Source: Paractinoplanes lichenicola | Lineage (GTDB): Bacteria > Actinomycetota > Actinomycetes > Mycobacteriales > Micromonosporaceae | Length of the DNA stretch: 64,000 nt | Assembly: GCF_016785085.1 (NCBI RefSeq) | Contig: NZ_JAENHO010000012.1 | Location: forward strand, 346,971 to 410,970 | Reading direction: 5' to 3' | Part shown: piece by piece, positions 16,629-25,907 of the stretch | Layout: each line of letters begins with the position of its first letter | Numbering within the stretch: position 1 is the stretch's first letter | The notes under the pieces: generated by a model | Seen by the model: only the letters and a program-made list of their open reading frames with translations | Databases searched by the model: none | What the model was told of the DNA's origin: nothing | Position numbers and translations under genes: made by a program

Positions 16629-17468
16629 CTAGGCCCAGATCGCGCGAAGCCGCTCCGCCTCGGCCGCGGCCTGGGCACGACCCGCCTCGGCCGCCGGACG
16701 CCGGCGGGACGGGTCGAGCATGTTGCGGCCGATGGCCTCGCGAGCCGCGGCGTCCGGTGACACCACCGCTCCCCGCACGTGGGAGCCCAGCGCGGCGAGC
16801 TGGGCGGCGGGCCGGCCGGAACGGCGCGCCGACTGCGTGATCGGGGCCAGCACCACGACCCGCTCGCACCCCGCGGCCAGATCGACGTTGGCCACGGAGC
16901 GGACCCCACCGTCGATGTAGCGAACCTCCCCGATCGTCACCGGAGGCCACGTCAACGGCACCGCGCAACTGGCCGCGACGGCGTCCACGAGCGACACGCC
17001 GCTCGCCGCGTCGAACACCCGGGTCTCGCCGGTCAGCGCCGCGACCGCCGTGATGAGCAGGCGGCTCCGCGGCCAGTCGCCGTCGCCGATGCGGCGCGCG
17101 ATCACCGCACGCCGGTCCGACTCGGAGACCGTACGGGCTCGCAACGCCTGCCGGCCCAGCCACGCCCGGCCCCGCGCCGGATCACCCGGCCAGAGCCCGG
17201 CCACCACGAACTTCAGCAGGCCCCCGACGCTCATGCGGGCGGCGATCTCCGCGCCCGCACCGGCCCGCTGCGCCTCGAAGAGCACCGCCAACGGCACACC
17301 GGACAGCACTTGGGCGGCCACCGAGGAACCGGCCGACGTCCCGACGACCAACCCGGCCGTGGTCAGATCGACGCCGTGCTCCCGCAGGCCGTGGAGCAAG
17401 CCGATCTCCCAAGCGACCCCGGTGACGCCGCCCCCGCCCAGCACCAGAGCCCTGCCATCGACCCCCAT
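16629..17468 (-). CDS. Patatin-like phospholipase family protein
   Basis: 279 residues from ATG 17468. The patatin fold is shown by the oxyanion loop GGGGVTG (11-17), nucleophile elbow GTSAG with Ser45 (43-47) and the DGG catalytic Asp186 (186-188); Ser-Asp dyad hydrolases of this family act on acyl esters of lipids. No signal peptide, so it is probably cytoplasmic. The upstream in-frame ATG 17486 adds six residues before the conserved beginning and is less likely. It is convergent with the pectate lyase gene. Confidence 0.88.
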   Translation of the reverse strand: MGVDGRALVLGGGGVTGVAWEIGLLHGLREHGVDLTTAGLVVGTSAGSSVAAQVLSGVPLAVLFEAQRAGAGAEIAARMSVGGLLKFVVAGLWPGDPARGRAWLGRQALRARTVSESDRRAVIARRIGDGDWPRSRLLITAVAALTGETRVFDAASGVSLVDAVAASCAVPLTWPPVTIGEVRYIDGGVRSVANVDLAAGCERVVVLAPITQSARRSGRPAAQLAALGSHVRGAVVSPDAAAREAIGRNMLDPSRRRPAAEAGRAQAAAEAERLRAIWA

Positions 17469-17495
17469 GACTGCATCTAAACACAACGCCCGGGC

Positions 17496-18719
17496 TCACT
17501 TGCGGACCGCGTCGATGTCGCCGGCGAACAGGCCCGCCGGGTCGGCGTCGTGGCGGATGCGTTCCACCCGTACGCGGGTGTAGTCGTCGAGGGTGCGCTG
17601 GGGCAGGTCGAAGTGGTCGACGAAGGTCGGCGCCGTGTAGCCGGTCAGGAACGGGCCGAGGGCCGAGCGCACCGCCCGTAACTCCTCCGCCGCCCCGGCC
17701 GCGTAGTAGAGCAGCGGCGCGGCGAGCCGGTCCAGCGCGCCGCCGCTGGTGGCCGGGGTGGCGAGGGCGCCGCCGAGCTGGCGCAGTTCGACGGTGAGCG
17801 CGGCTTCCTGGAGCCGGGCCCAGCCTTCCTCGTCGAGCTCCCGGATCAGGGCGGAGTCCGACTGGGAGGCCGCCGGCCGCGGCCGGTCCGGGTGAGTCAG
17901 GGGCAGCATCGCCGGAGCCCACGTGTTCGCCAGCGGTGCGGGCAGCCGGGACATCATCTCGTCCACGACGTGCCGGTCGGGCGCGACAGCAACACCGTCG
18001 AGGGCAAGCACGCGCCGGCCGGCCCGGGTCAGCAGGCGCAGGCTGGTGGTGATCTCGAGCGGGGCGGCGCGGGCCCACGCCTGCCAGAGCGGGCCCAGCC
18101 GGGGCGCGTCGGCGAGATCCCACCAGGCCGTCCCGGTCACGACGGCGGGCATGGGCACCAGCTCGATCTCGGCCGCCACGACGACGCCGATCCCGCCCCC
18201 GCCGCCGCGCAGCGCCCACAACAGGTCCGGGCGGTTCGTGGCCCTCGCCTCGACGACCTCGCCGCCGGCCAGCACGACCGTCAGCGACCGCACCATGTTC
18301 GATGCCAGGCCGAAACGGCGGCCGTAGAAGCTGACACCCCCGCCCAGCAGGTAGCCGATGACGCCGACGGCGGCCGACGCGGGATGCACGGCGGTCAGCC
18401 CGTGCCGCAGCGCCGCGGGCAGCACGTCACCCCAGGTGCGGCCGGCGGGCACCCGGGCCGTACGGGCATCGGGGTTGACCTGGACGGGGGCGTCGATCAG
18501 CGGGCGCAGCAGCAGGGAACCGGTCAGCGGGGCGGTGCGGCCCAGCGCGAGGCCGGTGGTGACCAGCCGCAGCGGCCGTCCGGCCCGGCGCGCGGCGGCC
18601 ACGGCCCGGACGACGTCGGCGACCGAGCGCGCGGTGAACACCCCGGCCGGGCCGCCCGTCGCCGCGAGCGGAAAGGCGGCGTACTCGGGCGTACCGGGCG
18701 GATGGAACGGTTCGGTCAC
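17496..18719 (-). CDS. FAD-binding oxidoreductase (PCMH/VAO type), atypical flavin site
   Basis: The 407-residue protein has a PCMH-type FAD domain (VFTARSVADVVRAVAAAR near 27-44, then YLLGGGVSFYGRRFGL and WALRGGGGGIGVV) and a short C-terminal BBE-like end. Members oxidise diverse alcohols or sugars with O2 or another acceptor. The RGGGHS segment that carries the covalently bound His in relatives (see 30984-32324) is replaced by RLVTTGLALGR, so the flavin is probably not covalently held through that residue. The start is GTG 18719. It follows the XRE regulator gene by 69 bp in the same direction, which may regulate it. Confidence 0.8.
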   Translation of the reverse strand: MTEPFHPPGTPEYAAFPLAATGGPAGVFTARSVADVVRAVAAARRAGRPLRLVTTGLALGRTAPLTGSLLLRPLIDAPVQVNPDARTARVPAGRTWGDVLPAALRHGLTAVHPASAAVGVIGYLLGGGVSFYGRRFGLASNMVRSLTVVLAGGEVVEARATNRPDLLWALRGGGGGIGVVVAAEIELVPMPAVVTGTAWWDLADAPRLGPLWQAWARAAPLEITTSLRLLTRAGRRVLALDGVAVAPDRHVVDEMMSRLPAPLANTWAPAMLPLTHPDRPRPAASQSDSALIRELDEEGWARLQEAALTVELRQLGGALATPATSGGALDRLAAPLLYYAAGAAEELRAVRSALGPFLTGYTAPTFVDHFDLPQRTLDDYTRVRVERIRHDADPAGLFAGDIDAVRK

Positions 18720-18788
18720 CTAGTCAGCCTGGCCGGGCCGGGAACCCGGGTGAAGGACGTGTTTATCCAGGGACAAGTAGTCTCCCGG

Positions 18789-19607
18789 TCAGGGCCCGCT
18801 GAGCGTCGCCAGCTTCGCGAAGCTCTCGGTGCCCGGCTTCGCCGAATAGACCAGCAGCTCCTGGCCGTGGTCGGGGTCGATCAGCCGCTGCGCGTACAGC
18901 TCGAGCTCGCCCAGCACGGGATGCCGGTAGCGCTTGAGCTCGAGGTGGTGGGTGATGTCGACCTCGTGGCGCCGCCAGACCTCGGCGAACTCGGGGCTCA
19001 CGGCCAGCAGCGCGGCGACGATCTCACCGGCCCGGCCCTCGGGGTCGGCCGTGTACGCGGCCCGGATCTCCGAGGTGAAGACCCGGCCCCGCACCTCGTG
19101 ATCCTCGGGCGGGAAGAGCGCGCGCTGCGCCGGGTCGGTGAACCAGCGGTAGACCAGATAGCGCGACCAGCCGGTGAACCCCATGTAGTCGCCGAGCAGG
19201 GCCACCCCGGGCGGGGTTTGCAGCAGGGCCTCACCGAAGCGGGACAGCACGATCGCCGGGGTGTCGGCCAGGCGCTCGGCCACCCGCCGCATGGTGTCGC
19301 TGACCACGTCCTCCGCCGCCGCCCGGCGCGGCGCCGAGTGGCCGCCCAGGGCGAACAGGTGGTCCCGCTCGCTCAGGTTGAGCTGCAACGCCCTCGCCAG
19401 CGCGGCCAGCATCGGCTCGGACGGCACCGGGCCGCGCTGCTGCTCGATGCGCCCGTAGTAGTCGGCCGACATGCCGGCCAGCGCGGCCACCTCCTCGCGC
19501 CGCAGCCCACCCGTACGCCGCCGCGGTCCGCGCGGCAACCCGACGTCCTCCGGCTGCAGCGCCTCGCGACGCGCCCGCAGGAAATCCGCCAGCAGTGCCC
19601 GGTCCAT
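18789..19607 (-). CDS. XRE-family transcriptional regulator with MmyB-like ligand domain
   Basis: 272 residues from ATG 19607 (a TTG at 19616 is also possible). The N-terminal helix-turn-helix includes LRREEVAALAGMSADYYGRIEQQRG (about 39-63). The C-terminal half (MGFTGWSRYLVYRWFTDPAQRALFPPEDHE and after) matches the PAS-like MmyB ligand-binding domain, which in relatives may sense fatty acids. Such regulators usually control an adjacent oxidoreductase; here the candidate is the FAD oxidase downstream. Confidence 0.85.
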   Translation of the reverse strand: MDRALLADFLRARREALQPEDVGLPRGPRRRTGGLRREEVAALAGMSADYYGRIEQQRGPVPSEPMLAALARALQLNLSERDHLFALGGHSAPRRAAAEDVVSDTMRRVAERLADTPAIVLSRFGEALLQTPPGVALLGDYMGFTGWSRYLVYRWFTDPAQRALFPPEDHEVRGRVFTSEIRAAYTADPEGRAGEIVAALLAVSPEFAEVWRRHEVDITHHLELKRYRHPVLGELELYAQRLIDPDHGQELLVYSAKPGTESFAKLATLSGP

Positions 19608-19618
19608 GGCGGCCAAGA

Positions 19619-21217
19619 CTAATAGCGGAACCGGGCCACCAGCGCATTGAGGTCGCCCGACATCGTCGTCAGCTCCTCGGTAGCCTGCCGTGACTGCGCG
19701 ATTCCCTCACTCGTACGCCGGGCCGCGCCCGCCACCCCCTCGATGTTCTCGCTGATCCGGCCCGTGCCCGCCGCCGCGTCGCCGACGCTGCGGTTCATCT
19801 CGGCCGTCGTGGCCGTCTGCTCCTCCACGGCCGACGCGATAGTGGTCTGGAAGTCGCTGATCCGCCCGATGACCTGGCTGATCTCCTCGATGGCGGTGAC
19901 CGCGCCGCTCGTATCGGCCTGGATCGCCTCGACCCGCGACGAGATGTCCTCGGTGGCCCGGCCGGTCTCCTGGGCCAGATCCTTGACCTCGGACGCGACC
20001 ACCGCGAAGCCCTTGCCCGCGTCACCCGCCCGGGCCGCCTCGATGGTGGCGTTGAGCGCGAGCAGGTTGGTCTGCTCGGCGATCGCGGTGATGGTCTTGA
20101 TCACGTTGCCGATCTCGGCCGACGACTCGCCCAGCTTGGTCATGGTCGTCGACGTGCTGGCGGCCAGCCCGACGGCCTCGGTGGCCACCTGGGCCGCCTC
20201 GCCCGCGTTGCGCGAGATCTCCCGGATCGCCGCGCCCATCTCGTCGCTGCCGGCCGACACGGCGTCGACGCTGAGCGAGATCTGCCGGGCCGCGACCGAC
20301 ACCGCCTGGGCCTGCTCGGTGGACGCGTCGGCCGAGGCCGAGATCTCGGTGGTCACCCCCGACATGCGCTCGGAGGCCCCGCGCAGCGCCCCCGCCGACC
20401 GGTCGATCGTCATGATCGTCTCGCGCAGCCGGGTCACCGCCGTGTCGAGGGCCTGCCCCATCCGGCCCGGCTCGTCGCGCGAGGTCAGCCCGGCCGTCCG
20501 GGTCAGGTCGCCGTCGGCCAGCCCCTCGCAGACGTCGCGGACCCGGGCCATCGAGCGGACGATCTGCCGGGCCACGACCGCGCCCAGCGCGAGGGCGATC
20601 AGCGCCCCGGCCACGAGCAGGGCGATCGAGATCGTACGGCTGTGGTGATACCCGGCCCGGGCCGCGTCGGCGTTGGCCTTGGCGTCGGCGCTCTCGGCGG
20701 CCCGCATGCCGATCAGGTCGTTGTCGACCTCCGCCATCAGCGGGGCGAGCCGGGAGTCCCGGATCGCCTGCCAGGCCTCGATGTCGTTGCTCGCGCCCGC
20801 CGGGAACAGGCCGTCGACGACCAGTTCCTCGAAGTTGGCGAAGTCGTCCGACAATTCGGCGATGGCCGCGTCGTCGACCACCGGGTCGCTGGACCGGTAG
20901 GCCGTGAGCGAGCTCTGCAGCTCGGCGAAGTCCTGGTCGAAGGCCGTGCGGTACTTCTCCTTGCCGGCCGCCGTCGCCGAGATCATGAAGTTGGCCGCGT
21001 CCAGCCGGGCCCGGGCCAGCGACGCCCGGATGTCGCCCAGCTCGTTCACCCCGGCCACGTTGCTGGCATAGATCTTGTCGGCGGCCGCGCTCGAGCTGCC
21101 GAGCGCGCTGAGCCCAACCGTGCCCACCACGACAGCGACGAGGATCGCCACGCAGACCGCACCGAGGATCTTGGTGCGGACGCCCAGGTCCGCGATCACG
21201 CGGAGCCATCTTTCCAT
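19619..21217 (-). CDS. Methyl-accepting chemotaxis protein
   Basis: 532 residues: N-terminal transmembrane helix (~15-37), four-helix-bundle-like extracellular sensor (to ~190), second transmembrane helix (~193-214), HAMP domain (RQIVRSMARVRDVCEGLADGDLT) and a long cytoplasmic coiled-coil signalling domain whose hairpin tip reads AEQTNLLALNATIEAARAGDAGKGFAVVA. It relays a ligand signal to CheA/CheW, none of which are in the window. ATG 21217 is preferred over GTG 21220 because TACCTT (21229-21224) ends six bases before it. No CheR-binding pentapeptide is evident. The downstream XRE gene starts 11 bases after the stop. Confidence 0.9.
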   Translation of the reverse strand: MERWLRVIADLGVRTKILGAVCVAILVAVVVGTVGLSALGSSSAAADKIYASNVAGVNELGDIRASLARARLDAANFMISATAAGKEKYRTAFDQDFAELQSSLTAYRSSDPVVDDAAIAELSDDFANFEELVVDGLFPAGASNDIEAWQAIRDSRLAPLMAEVDNDLIGMRAAESADAKANADAARAGYHHSRTISIALLVAGALIALALGAVVARQIVRSMARVRDVCEGLADGDLTRTAGLTSRDEPGRMGQALDTAVTRLRETIMTIDRSAGALRGASERMSGVTTEISASADASTEQAQAVSVAARQISLSVDAVSAGSDEMGAAIREISRNAGEAAQVATEAVGLAASTSTTMTKLGESSAEIGNVIKTITAIAEQTNLLALNATIEAARAGDAGKGFAVVASEVKDLAQETGRATEDISSRVEAIQADTSGAVTAIEEISQVIGRISDFQTTIASAVEEQTATTAEMNRSVGDAAAGTGRISENIEGVAGAARRTSEGIAQSRQATEELTTMSGDLNALVARFRY

Positions 21218-21223
21218 CACATG

Positions 21224-21229
21224 AAGGTA
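21224..21229 (-). promoter_or_regulatory. -10 box, leaderless start of chemoreceptor gene
   Basis: TACCTT on the minus strand ends six bases before ATG 21217; there is no Shine-Dalgarno. No convincing -35 box is visible. Confidence 0.35.
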
Positions 21230-21346
21230 TTTCGCCTTGATCCGTGGCGCTGGGACATCGACGGTTGCGCCCGCCTTGTAACCTCTGCCCGGCCGGGCCG
21301 CATCGCGTCACCGGCCGTCGGTGAGAAGTCAGGCAAAGGGGTACAG

Positions 21347-22348
21347 GTGGACTCACGCAGAGTGACCGGAGTGGGTGCGGCGGCCATGCTCGCCGCGGTG
21401 CTCTGCGGGTGTGACGCGGGCGGCGAGTCGGCCGCGACGCCCGGCCTCGAGGCCCGCGGCACGGTGCTGACCACGGTCAAGCCGACCCGGCAGGACCTGA
21501 GCAACCAGATCAGCCTGTCCGGCTCGGTCACGATCAACCCGGTCTTCGGCATCGTCGCGCCGACCGACGGCGAGCTGCGCTTCCTCGACAAAACCCCGTC
21601 GAAGGTCCCCGCCGTACGGCCGAAGTGGGTGGCGACGGTCTGGGACGACGAGGGCGCCCCGCGGCGGATCAACATCCCGCAGGGCTCGATCCTGGCCGGC
21701 CGGCTCATGGACGACCGCTCCGACGTCACGGCCGGCATGCCGATCATCTCGGCCAAGCACTCCGGTTACGGCATCGTCGCCGAGATCGACAGCGCCCAGG
21801 CCTACCGGATCTCCGGCGCCATCACCGATGTGCGGGCCCAGATCAAGAACGGACCAGGACCCTTCGCCTGTACGGCGTTGGGCACGATCGCGGCGCTGCC
21901 GGCCGGCTCGATCCCCGAGCCCCCGCCGCCGCCTGCCACCACGCCGACCGACAGCCCGTCCGGCGCGCCCCCGGTCGCCCAGCCCCCGCAGCAGGAGGAG
22001 ACGGGCGGCGGCAGCGACGGCTCCGAGGCCACCGGCATGCGGCTGGTCTGCACTCCCCCGGGCAACGTCAAGCTGATCAACGGCGCCCAGGTCACCCTGC
22101 AGGTCATCACCGAGAAGGCGGCCAAGGTCATGGTGCTGCCGGTCGAGGCGGTGGCCGGGGTGCAGGGCAAGGGCAAGGTCGACATCGTCGGCGCCGACCA
22201 GCAGCGCAAGACGGTCGACGTGGTGCTCGGCCTGACCGACGGCAAGGTCGTGCAGATCAAGTCGGGGCTCAAGGGCAACGAGACGATCGCCGTGCCCGGG
22301 CCCGACCTGCCCGCCGCCGCGGACGGCGCCAAGGGCCCGAACGGATGA
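21347..22348 (+). CDS. Lipoprotein membrane-fusion/adaptor subunit of MacAB-like ABC exporter
   Basis: GTG 21347 follows AAAGGGG by five bases; the longer open frame upstream is not real. The N-terminus (MLAAVLCGCDAGG) has a lipobox-like Cys, so the protein is probably a lipoprotein. The body resembles HlyD/MacA-type adaptors in gram-positives: beta-rich lipoyl-like segments (SNQISLSGSVTINP), a Pro/Ser/Gly-rich insertion near residues 185-225, and a C-terminal beta domain ending KVVQIKSGLKGNETIAVPG, typical of RND/YknX adaptors. It overlaps the ATPase gene by ATGA and works with it. Confidence 0.75.
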   Translation: MDSRRVTGVGAAAMLAAVLCGCDAGGESAATPGLEARGTVLTTVKPTRQDLSNQISLSGSVTINPVFGIVAPTDGELRFLDKTPSKVPAVRPKWVATVWDDEGAPRRINIPQGSILAGRLMDDRSDVTAGMPIISAKHSGYGIVAEIDSAQAYRISGAITDVRAQIKNGPGPFACTALGTIAALPAGSIPEPPPPPATTPTDSPSGAPPVAQPPQQEETGGGSDGSEATGMRLVCTPPGNVKLINGAQVTLQVITEKAAKVMVLPVEAVAGVQGKGKVDIVGADQQRKTVDVVLGLTDGKVVQIKSGLKGNETIAVPGPDLPAAADGAKGPNG

Positions 22349-23037
22349 CCGCCCTGATCGAGCTCGACGGCATCACCAAGGTCCTCAAGGGCCAGGAGCA
22401 GCCGCGGACGATCCTCGACGGCGTCGGCCTGACCGTGAACGCCGGGCAGAGCGTGGCCATCGTGGGCCGCTCCGGCTCCGGCAAGAGCACCCTGCTCAGC
22501 GTCATCGGCCTGTTCGACCGGCCCGACTCGGGCAGCTACCGGCTCGACGGGCAGGAGATCGCCAAGCTGCCCGAGCGCCGCGCGGCCAAGCTGCGCAGCT
22601 CCCACTTCGGGTTCGTGTTCCAGCGCTTCTTCCTGCTCAAGCACCTGACCGCGGCCCAGAACGTGGCCATGGCGCTGGTCAACGGTCAGGGCTGGCTGCC
22701 CCGCCGGCAGCGCCGCTCGCTGGTCATGGAGGCGCTCGACCAGGTCGGCATCGCGCACCTGGCCAAGAGCCGCCCGGCCAAGATGTCCGGCGGCGAGCAG
22801 CAGCGGGTGGCGATCGCGCGGGCCCTCGTCCGGGATCCGAAGATCCTGCTGGCCGACGAGCCCACCGGCGCCCTCGACATCGAGACCGGCACGCTGGTCA
22901 TCGACGCGCTGCTGGCGGCGACCGAGCGCGGCTGCGGGCTGATCCTGGTCACCCACGACCGCGACCACGCCGCGCGCATGGGCCAGATCCACGACCTCGT
23001 CGACGGCGTGCTGACCGAGCGGGTGACGGTCCGATGA
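22345..23037 (+). CDS. MacB/LolD-type ABC transporter ATP-binding protein
   Basis: 230 residues with Walker A GRSGSGKST (40-48), Q-loop FVFQRFFLL, signature SGGEQQRVAIARALV, Walker B ILLADEPTGALD and H-loop THD. The LADEPTGALD form is typical of the MacB/LolD/FtsE branch, which uses ATP hydrolysis for mechanotransmission rather than import. ATGA overlaps both the adaptor gene before it and the permease gene after it, so the three form one translationally coupled exporter. Confidence 0.93.
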   Translation: MTALIELDGITKVLKGQEQPRTILDGVGLTVNAGQSVAIVGRSGSGKSTLLSVIGLFDRPDSGSYRLDGQEIAKLPERRAAKLRSSHFGFVFQRFFLLKHLTAAQNVAMALVNGQGWLPRRQRRSLVMEALDQVGIAHLAKSRPAKMSGGEQQRVAIARALVRDPKILLADEPTGALDIETGTLVIDALLAATERGCGLILVTHDRDHAARMGQIHDLVDGVLTERVTVR

Positions 23038-24308
23038 GGCGGCTCTCCGGCCGGTTCCGGTCCTCGCTGATCATCGGCATCCAGGGCATCCGCGCCCGCA
23101 AGCTGCGCACCCTGCTCTCCATGGTCAGCCTGTTCCTGGGCGTGCTGGCCGTCGTGGTCGTGCAGGCCGGCGCGAGCATCGCCGAACGCGCGCTGCTGGC
23201 CGACCTCGAGATCCAGCAGGGTTACGACGGCACCCGCGTGATGGACATGCCGATGCAGCAGAACGCGACCGAGGTCCTCACCGCCACCGTGCGCGGCCGC
23301 GAGGACGCGGTGGCCATGCTGGGCGTCAGCGGCATCGTCGGCGAACCCGGCGTGCTGCCGGTCAACCCCGGCGGCGCCCCGCTCGACCAGGACTGGGGCC
23401 CGGCCATGGTCTGCAACGACCAGGGCTGCGAACCCGCACCGGGCGTCAAGGGCCAGGCCGTCGAGGTGCGCCTGACCGCGCTCTCCGGCGACGTCCGCAA
23501 GTTCCGCCCCTACCGTACGGTCTCCGGGCAGTGGCTCGACTTCACCCGGATGCCGTCGATGTCGCCCAAACTCGTGCTCAACCAGCCGGCCGCCGACGCC
23601 TTCGAGCAATACCGTGTGCCCGCCGAGATGCGGGTCGGCGGCGCCGCGGCCAACGTCACGCCCCAGTTCGTCGGCGTGGTCGACGACGGCGACATGCAAC
23701 CCCGGGCCTACGTACGCCTCGACGAGCTCACCACCTGGCTGCCGCCCTCGCGCATGTCCGACCCCAACACCGGCGGCGAGATGCGCCTGCTGATGACCCA
23801 GGGGTCGCCGGTCGAGCCGGTCGTCTCCGCGAAGCTCAAGGCGCTCGGCGTGGAGCCGTACGTGCAGACCATCGAGACCCGCAAGGAGCAGGAGAAACAG
23901 CTCACCCTGATGCGGCTGGTGTTCTTCTCGATGGCCGGGCTGGTGCTGCTGATCGGCGTGGCCGGCATCCTCAACGTCGGCCTGGCCACGGTCGGCGAAC
24001 GCGTCGAGGAGTTCGCGCTGCGGCGCGCGGTCGGCACCCCCCGTACGCTCCTGGCCGGGATCGTGCTGGCCGAGACGTTACTGACCGGGTTGCTCACGGC
24101 CGCGGCGGCGATCGGGGCCAGCGCGGCCGCCCTCAAGGTGGTGACGATGCTGGTCGGCGACTCGCAGCCGATCCTGCGCGACGTCCAGTTCCCCTGGGAG
24201 GCGGGCGTGGCCGGCATCATCGCGGGCATCGTGGCCGGCGTGCTCGGCGGGTTCGTGCCCGCCCTGCGCGCCGCGGGCATCCCCATCGCCACGGTGATGC
24301 GCGCCTAA
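23034..24308 (+). CDS. MacB-like ABC transporter permease (FtsX domain)
   Basis: 424 residues: first transmembrane helix at about 19-42, a large extracytoplasmic MacB periplasmic-core-like domain (~43-285), then three helices of the FtsX permease domain (LVFFSMAGLVLLIGVAGILNVG, then around 340-365 and 385-410) ending VPALRAAGIPIATVMRA, the usual ending of this family. With the adaptor and ATPase it forms a MacAB-like exporter for a peptide, antibiotic or lipid; the cargo cannot be deduced. Confidence 0.92.
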   Translation: MRRLSGRFRSSLIIGIQGIRARKLRTLLSMVSLFLGVLAVVVVQAGASIAERALLADLEIQQGYDGTRVMDMPMQQNATEVLTATVRGREDAVAMLGVSGIVGEPGVLPVNPGGAPLDQDWGPAMVCNDQGCEPAPGVKGQAVEVRLTALSGDVRKFRPYRTVSGQWLDFTRMPSMSPKLVLNQPAADAFEQYRVPAEMRVGGAAANVTPQFVGVVDDGDMQPRAYVRLDELTTWLPPSRMSDPNTGGEMRLLMTQGSPVEPVVSAKLKALGVEPYVQTIETRKEQEKQLTLMRLVFFSMAGLVLLIGVAGILNVGLATVGERVEEFALRRAVGTPRTLLAGIVLAETLLTGLLTAAAAIGASAAALKVVTMLVGDSQPILRDVQFPWEAGVAGIIAGIVAGVLGGFVPALRAAGIPIATVMRA

Positions 24309-24311
24309 CCT
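24306..24311 (+). promoter_or_regulatory. -10 box, leaderless start of NAT gene
   Basis: TAACCT overlaps the end of the permease gene and ends seven bases before ATG 24319. There is no Shine-Dalgarno, so the acetyltransferase/glycosyltransferase pair may have its own leaderless transcript. Confidence 0.35.
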
Positions 24312-24318
24312 GTCCACC

Positions 24319-25083
24319 ATGGATGTGAACGCCTACCTCACTCGGATCGACCTGGCCCGGCCGCCCGCCCCCGACGTGGCCGGGCTGCGCGAGCTGCACC
24401 GGGCCCACCAGCGCACCGTGCCCTTCGAGAACCTCAGCATCCACCTCGGCGAACGCATCTCGCTCGACCCCGCCGACCTGTTCGACAAGATCGTCCGGCG
24501 TCGGCGGGGCGGCTTCTGCTACGAGCTCAACGGCCTGTTCGCGCTGCTGCTGACCGAACTGGGCTTCACCGTCGACCGGGTCGGTGCCCGCGTGCACGGC
24601 GACCGGCTCGGCCCGCCCTTCGACCACATGGCGCTGCTGGTCACCACTGCCGACGGGGACGGTCCGTGGCTGGCCGACGTCGGTTTCGGGCGGCACAGCA
24701 CCGACCCGCTTGACTTCCTTTTGCGGTCACCTCAGACCGACCCTGGCGGGGTGTTCACTTTCGTCGACGAGGGCGACGACGTGGACTTGCTCCGCGACGG
24801 CAAACCGCAATACCGCATCGAGCGGCGGGTGCGGGAGCTCACCGACTTCATCCCGACCTGCTGGTGGCACTCGACGTCACCCGACTCGCACTTCGGCGAC
24901 GGCCCGGTCTGCTCCCGCCTGAAGGGCGACGGCCGGGTCTCGCTGAGCGGCCGCACCCTCATCAAGACCCAAGGCGGCCACCGTACGGAAACCGTTCTCG
25001 ACACCGACGACCAGGTGCTCGCGGCGTACCGGGAGAACTTCGGGATCGTCCTCGGCCGCGTGCCTTCTCCTCCGTTGCGATGA
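24319..25083 (+). CDS. Arylamine N-acetyltransferase
   Basis: 254 residues with the NAT catalytic triad: Cys67 in RRGGFCYELN, His103 in FDHMALLV and Asp120 in LADVGFG. The family transfers acetyl from acetyl-CoA to arylamines or hydrazines through the Cys; in actinomycetes some members form amides in secondary metabolism. The C-terminal region (TLIKTQGGHRTETVL) is family-typical. It overlaps the next gene by ATGA, so the two are co-expressed. Confidence 0.93.
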   Translation: MDVNAYLTRIDLARPPAPDVAGLRELHRAHQRTVPFENLSIHLGERISLDPADLFDKIVRRRRGGFCYELNGLFALLLTELGFTVDRVGARVHGDRLGPPFDHMALLVTTADGDGPWLADVGFGRHSTDPLDFLLRSPQTDPGGVFTFVDEGDDVDLLRDGKPQYRIERRVRELTDFIPTCWWHSTSPDSHFGDGPVCSRLKGDGRVSLSGRTLIKTQGGHRTETVLDTDDQVLAAYRENFGIVLGRVPSPPLR

Positions 25084-25907
25084 CCTTGCTGTCGGTGGTC
25101 GTGCCGGTCTACAACGAGGAAGACTTCGTCGGCCCGTGCCTCGACGCGGTGCTGGCCCAGCACGAACCGGTCCACGAGATCATCGTCGTCGACAACAACT
25201 CCACCGACCGTACGGCGGTGGTGCTCGCCCGCTACGAGGGCCGCGTGCTCGTGCTGCGCGAACCCCGGCAGGGCGTCCAGCACGCCCGCAACCGCGGCCT
25301 CGACACCGCCACCGGCGACGTGCTGGCCCGCATCGACGCCGACACCCGCGTGCCGCCCGACTGGTCCCGCCGGGTGCGACTCGCCTTCGACGACCCACGC
25401 GTCGACGCAGTGACCGGGCCCGCCGCCTATTACGACGTCGCCCTGGCCCCGCTGCTCGACGCGGGCGACGCGCTCATCCGGCGGGCGTGGAGCCTGCCGG
25501 TGATCGGCCGGATGGACTGGCTGTTCGGCGCCAACATGGCCGTCCGGGCCGGCGCATGGCAAGCAGTGCGGCCTTCACTGTGCACGGCGGGGTCGGCCCA
25601 CGAGGATCTCGACCTGGGCATCCACCTACGGGCGGCGGGCCATCGCATCACGTACGCACCGGGGCTGCGAGCCGGCACGTCGGCCCGCCGGATAGCCGAC
25701 CGCTACGGGGATTATCGGCGCTACCTGTTGATGAGCGAGGCGGGGTACGCGGCCCATCGGCCCCTGGTGCCTCGCGGTTCTCTGATCCGGGCCTGGGTCA
25801 CTGCGCGCTTGCTGCTGGCCTTGTTTCCCCTGCTGCGGTTGCTGTTCGAGGCCCGCACGAACGGCCGGGTCCCCGCCCGCAAAAACCCGATGTCACCCCG
25901 CCCCTGA
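25080..25907 (+). CDS. Glycosyltransferase family 2 protein
   Basis: 275 residues from ATG 25080 (ATGA overlap with the NAT gene). The GT-A fold is shown by SVVVPVYNEEDFVGPCLDAV, IIVVDNNSTDRT (35-45), GVQHARNRGL and the metal-binding DAD at 86-88 (RIDADTR). A C-terminal hydrophobic segment (LLLALFPLLRLLFEA) may anchor it to the membrane. It transfers a sugar from a nucleotide or lipid donor to an unknown acceptor. Coupling to an acetyltransferase suggests joint modification of a small molecule or glycolipid; this is inference. Confidence 0.9.
   Translation: MTLLSVVVPVYNEEDFVGPCLDAVLAQHEPVHEIIVVDNNSTDRTAVVLARYEGRVLVLREPRQGVQHARNRGLDTATGDVLARIDADTRVPPDWSRRVRLAFDDPRVDAVTGPAAYYDVALAPLLDAGDALIRRAWSLPVIGRMDWLFGANMAVRAGAWQAVRPSLCTAGSAHEDLDLGIHLRAAGHRITYAPGLRAGTSARRIADRYGDYRRYLLMSEAGYAAHRPLVPRGSLIRAWVTARLLLALFPLLRLLFEARTNGRVPARKNPMSPRP

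Noticed and set aside
13785..19607. Secondary-metabolite cluster around the FAD oxidase and patatin genes
   Set aside because: No polyketide synthase, NRPS, terpene or RiPP core gene is present, and the genes face different directions.
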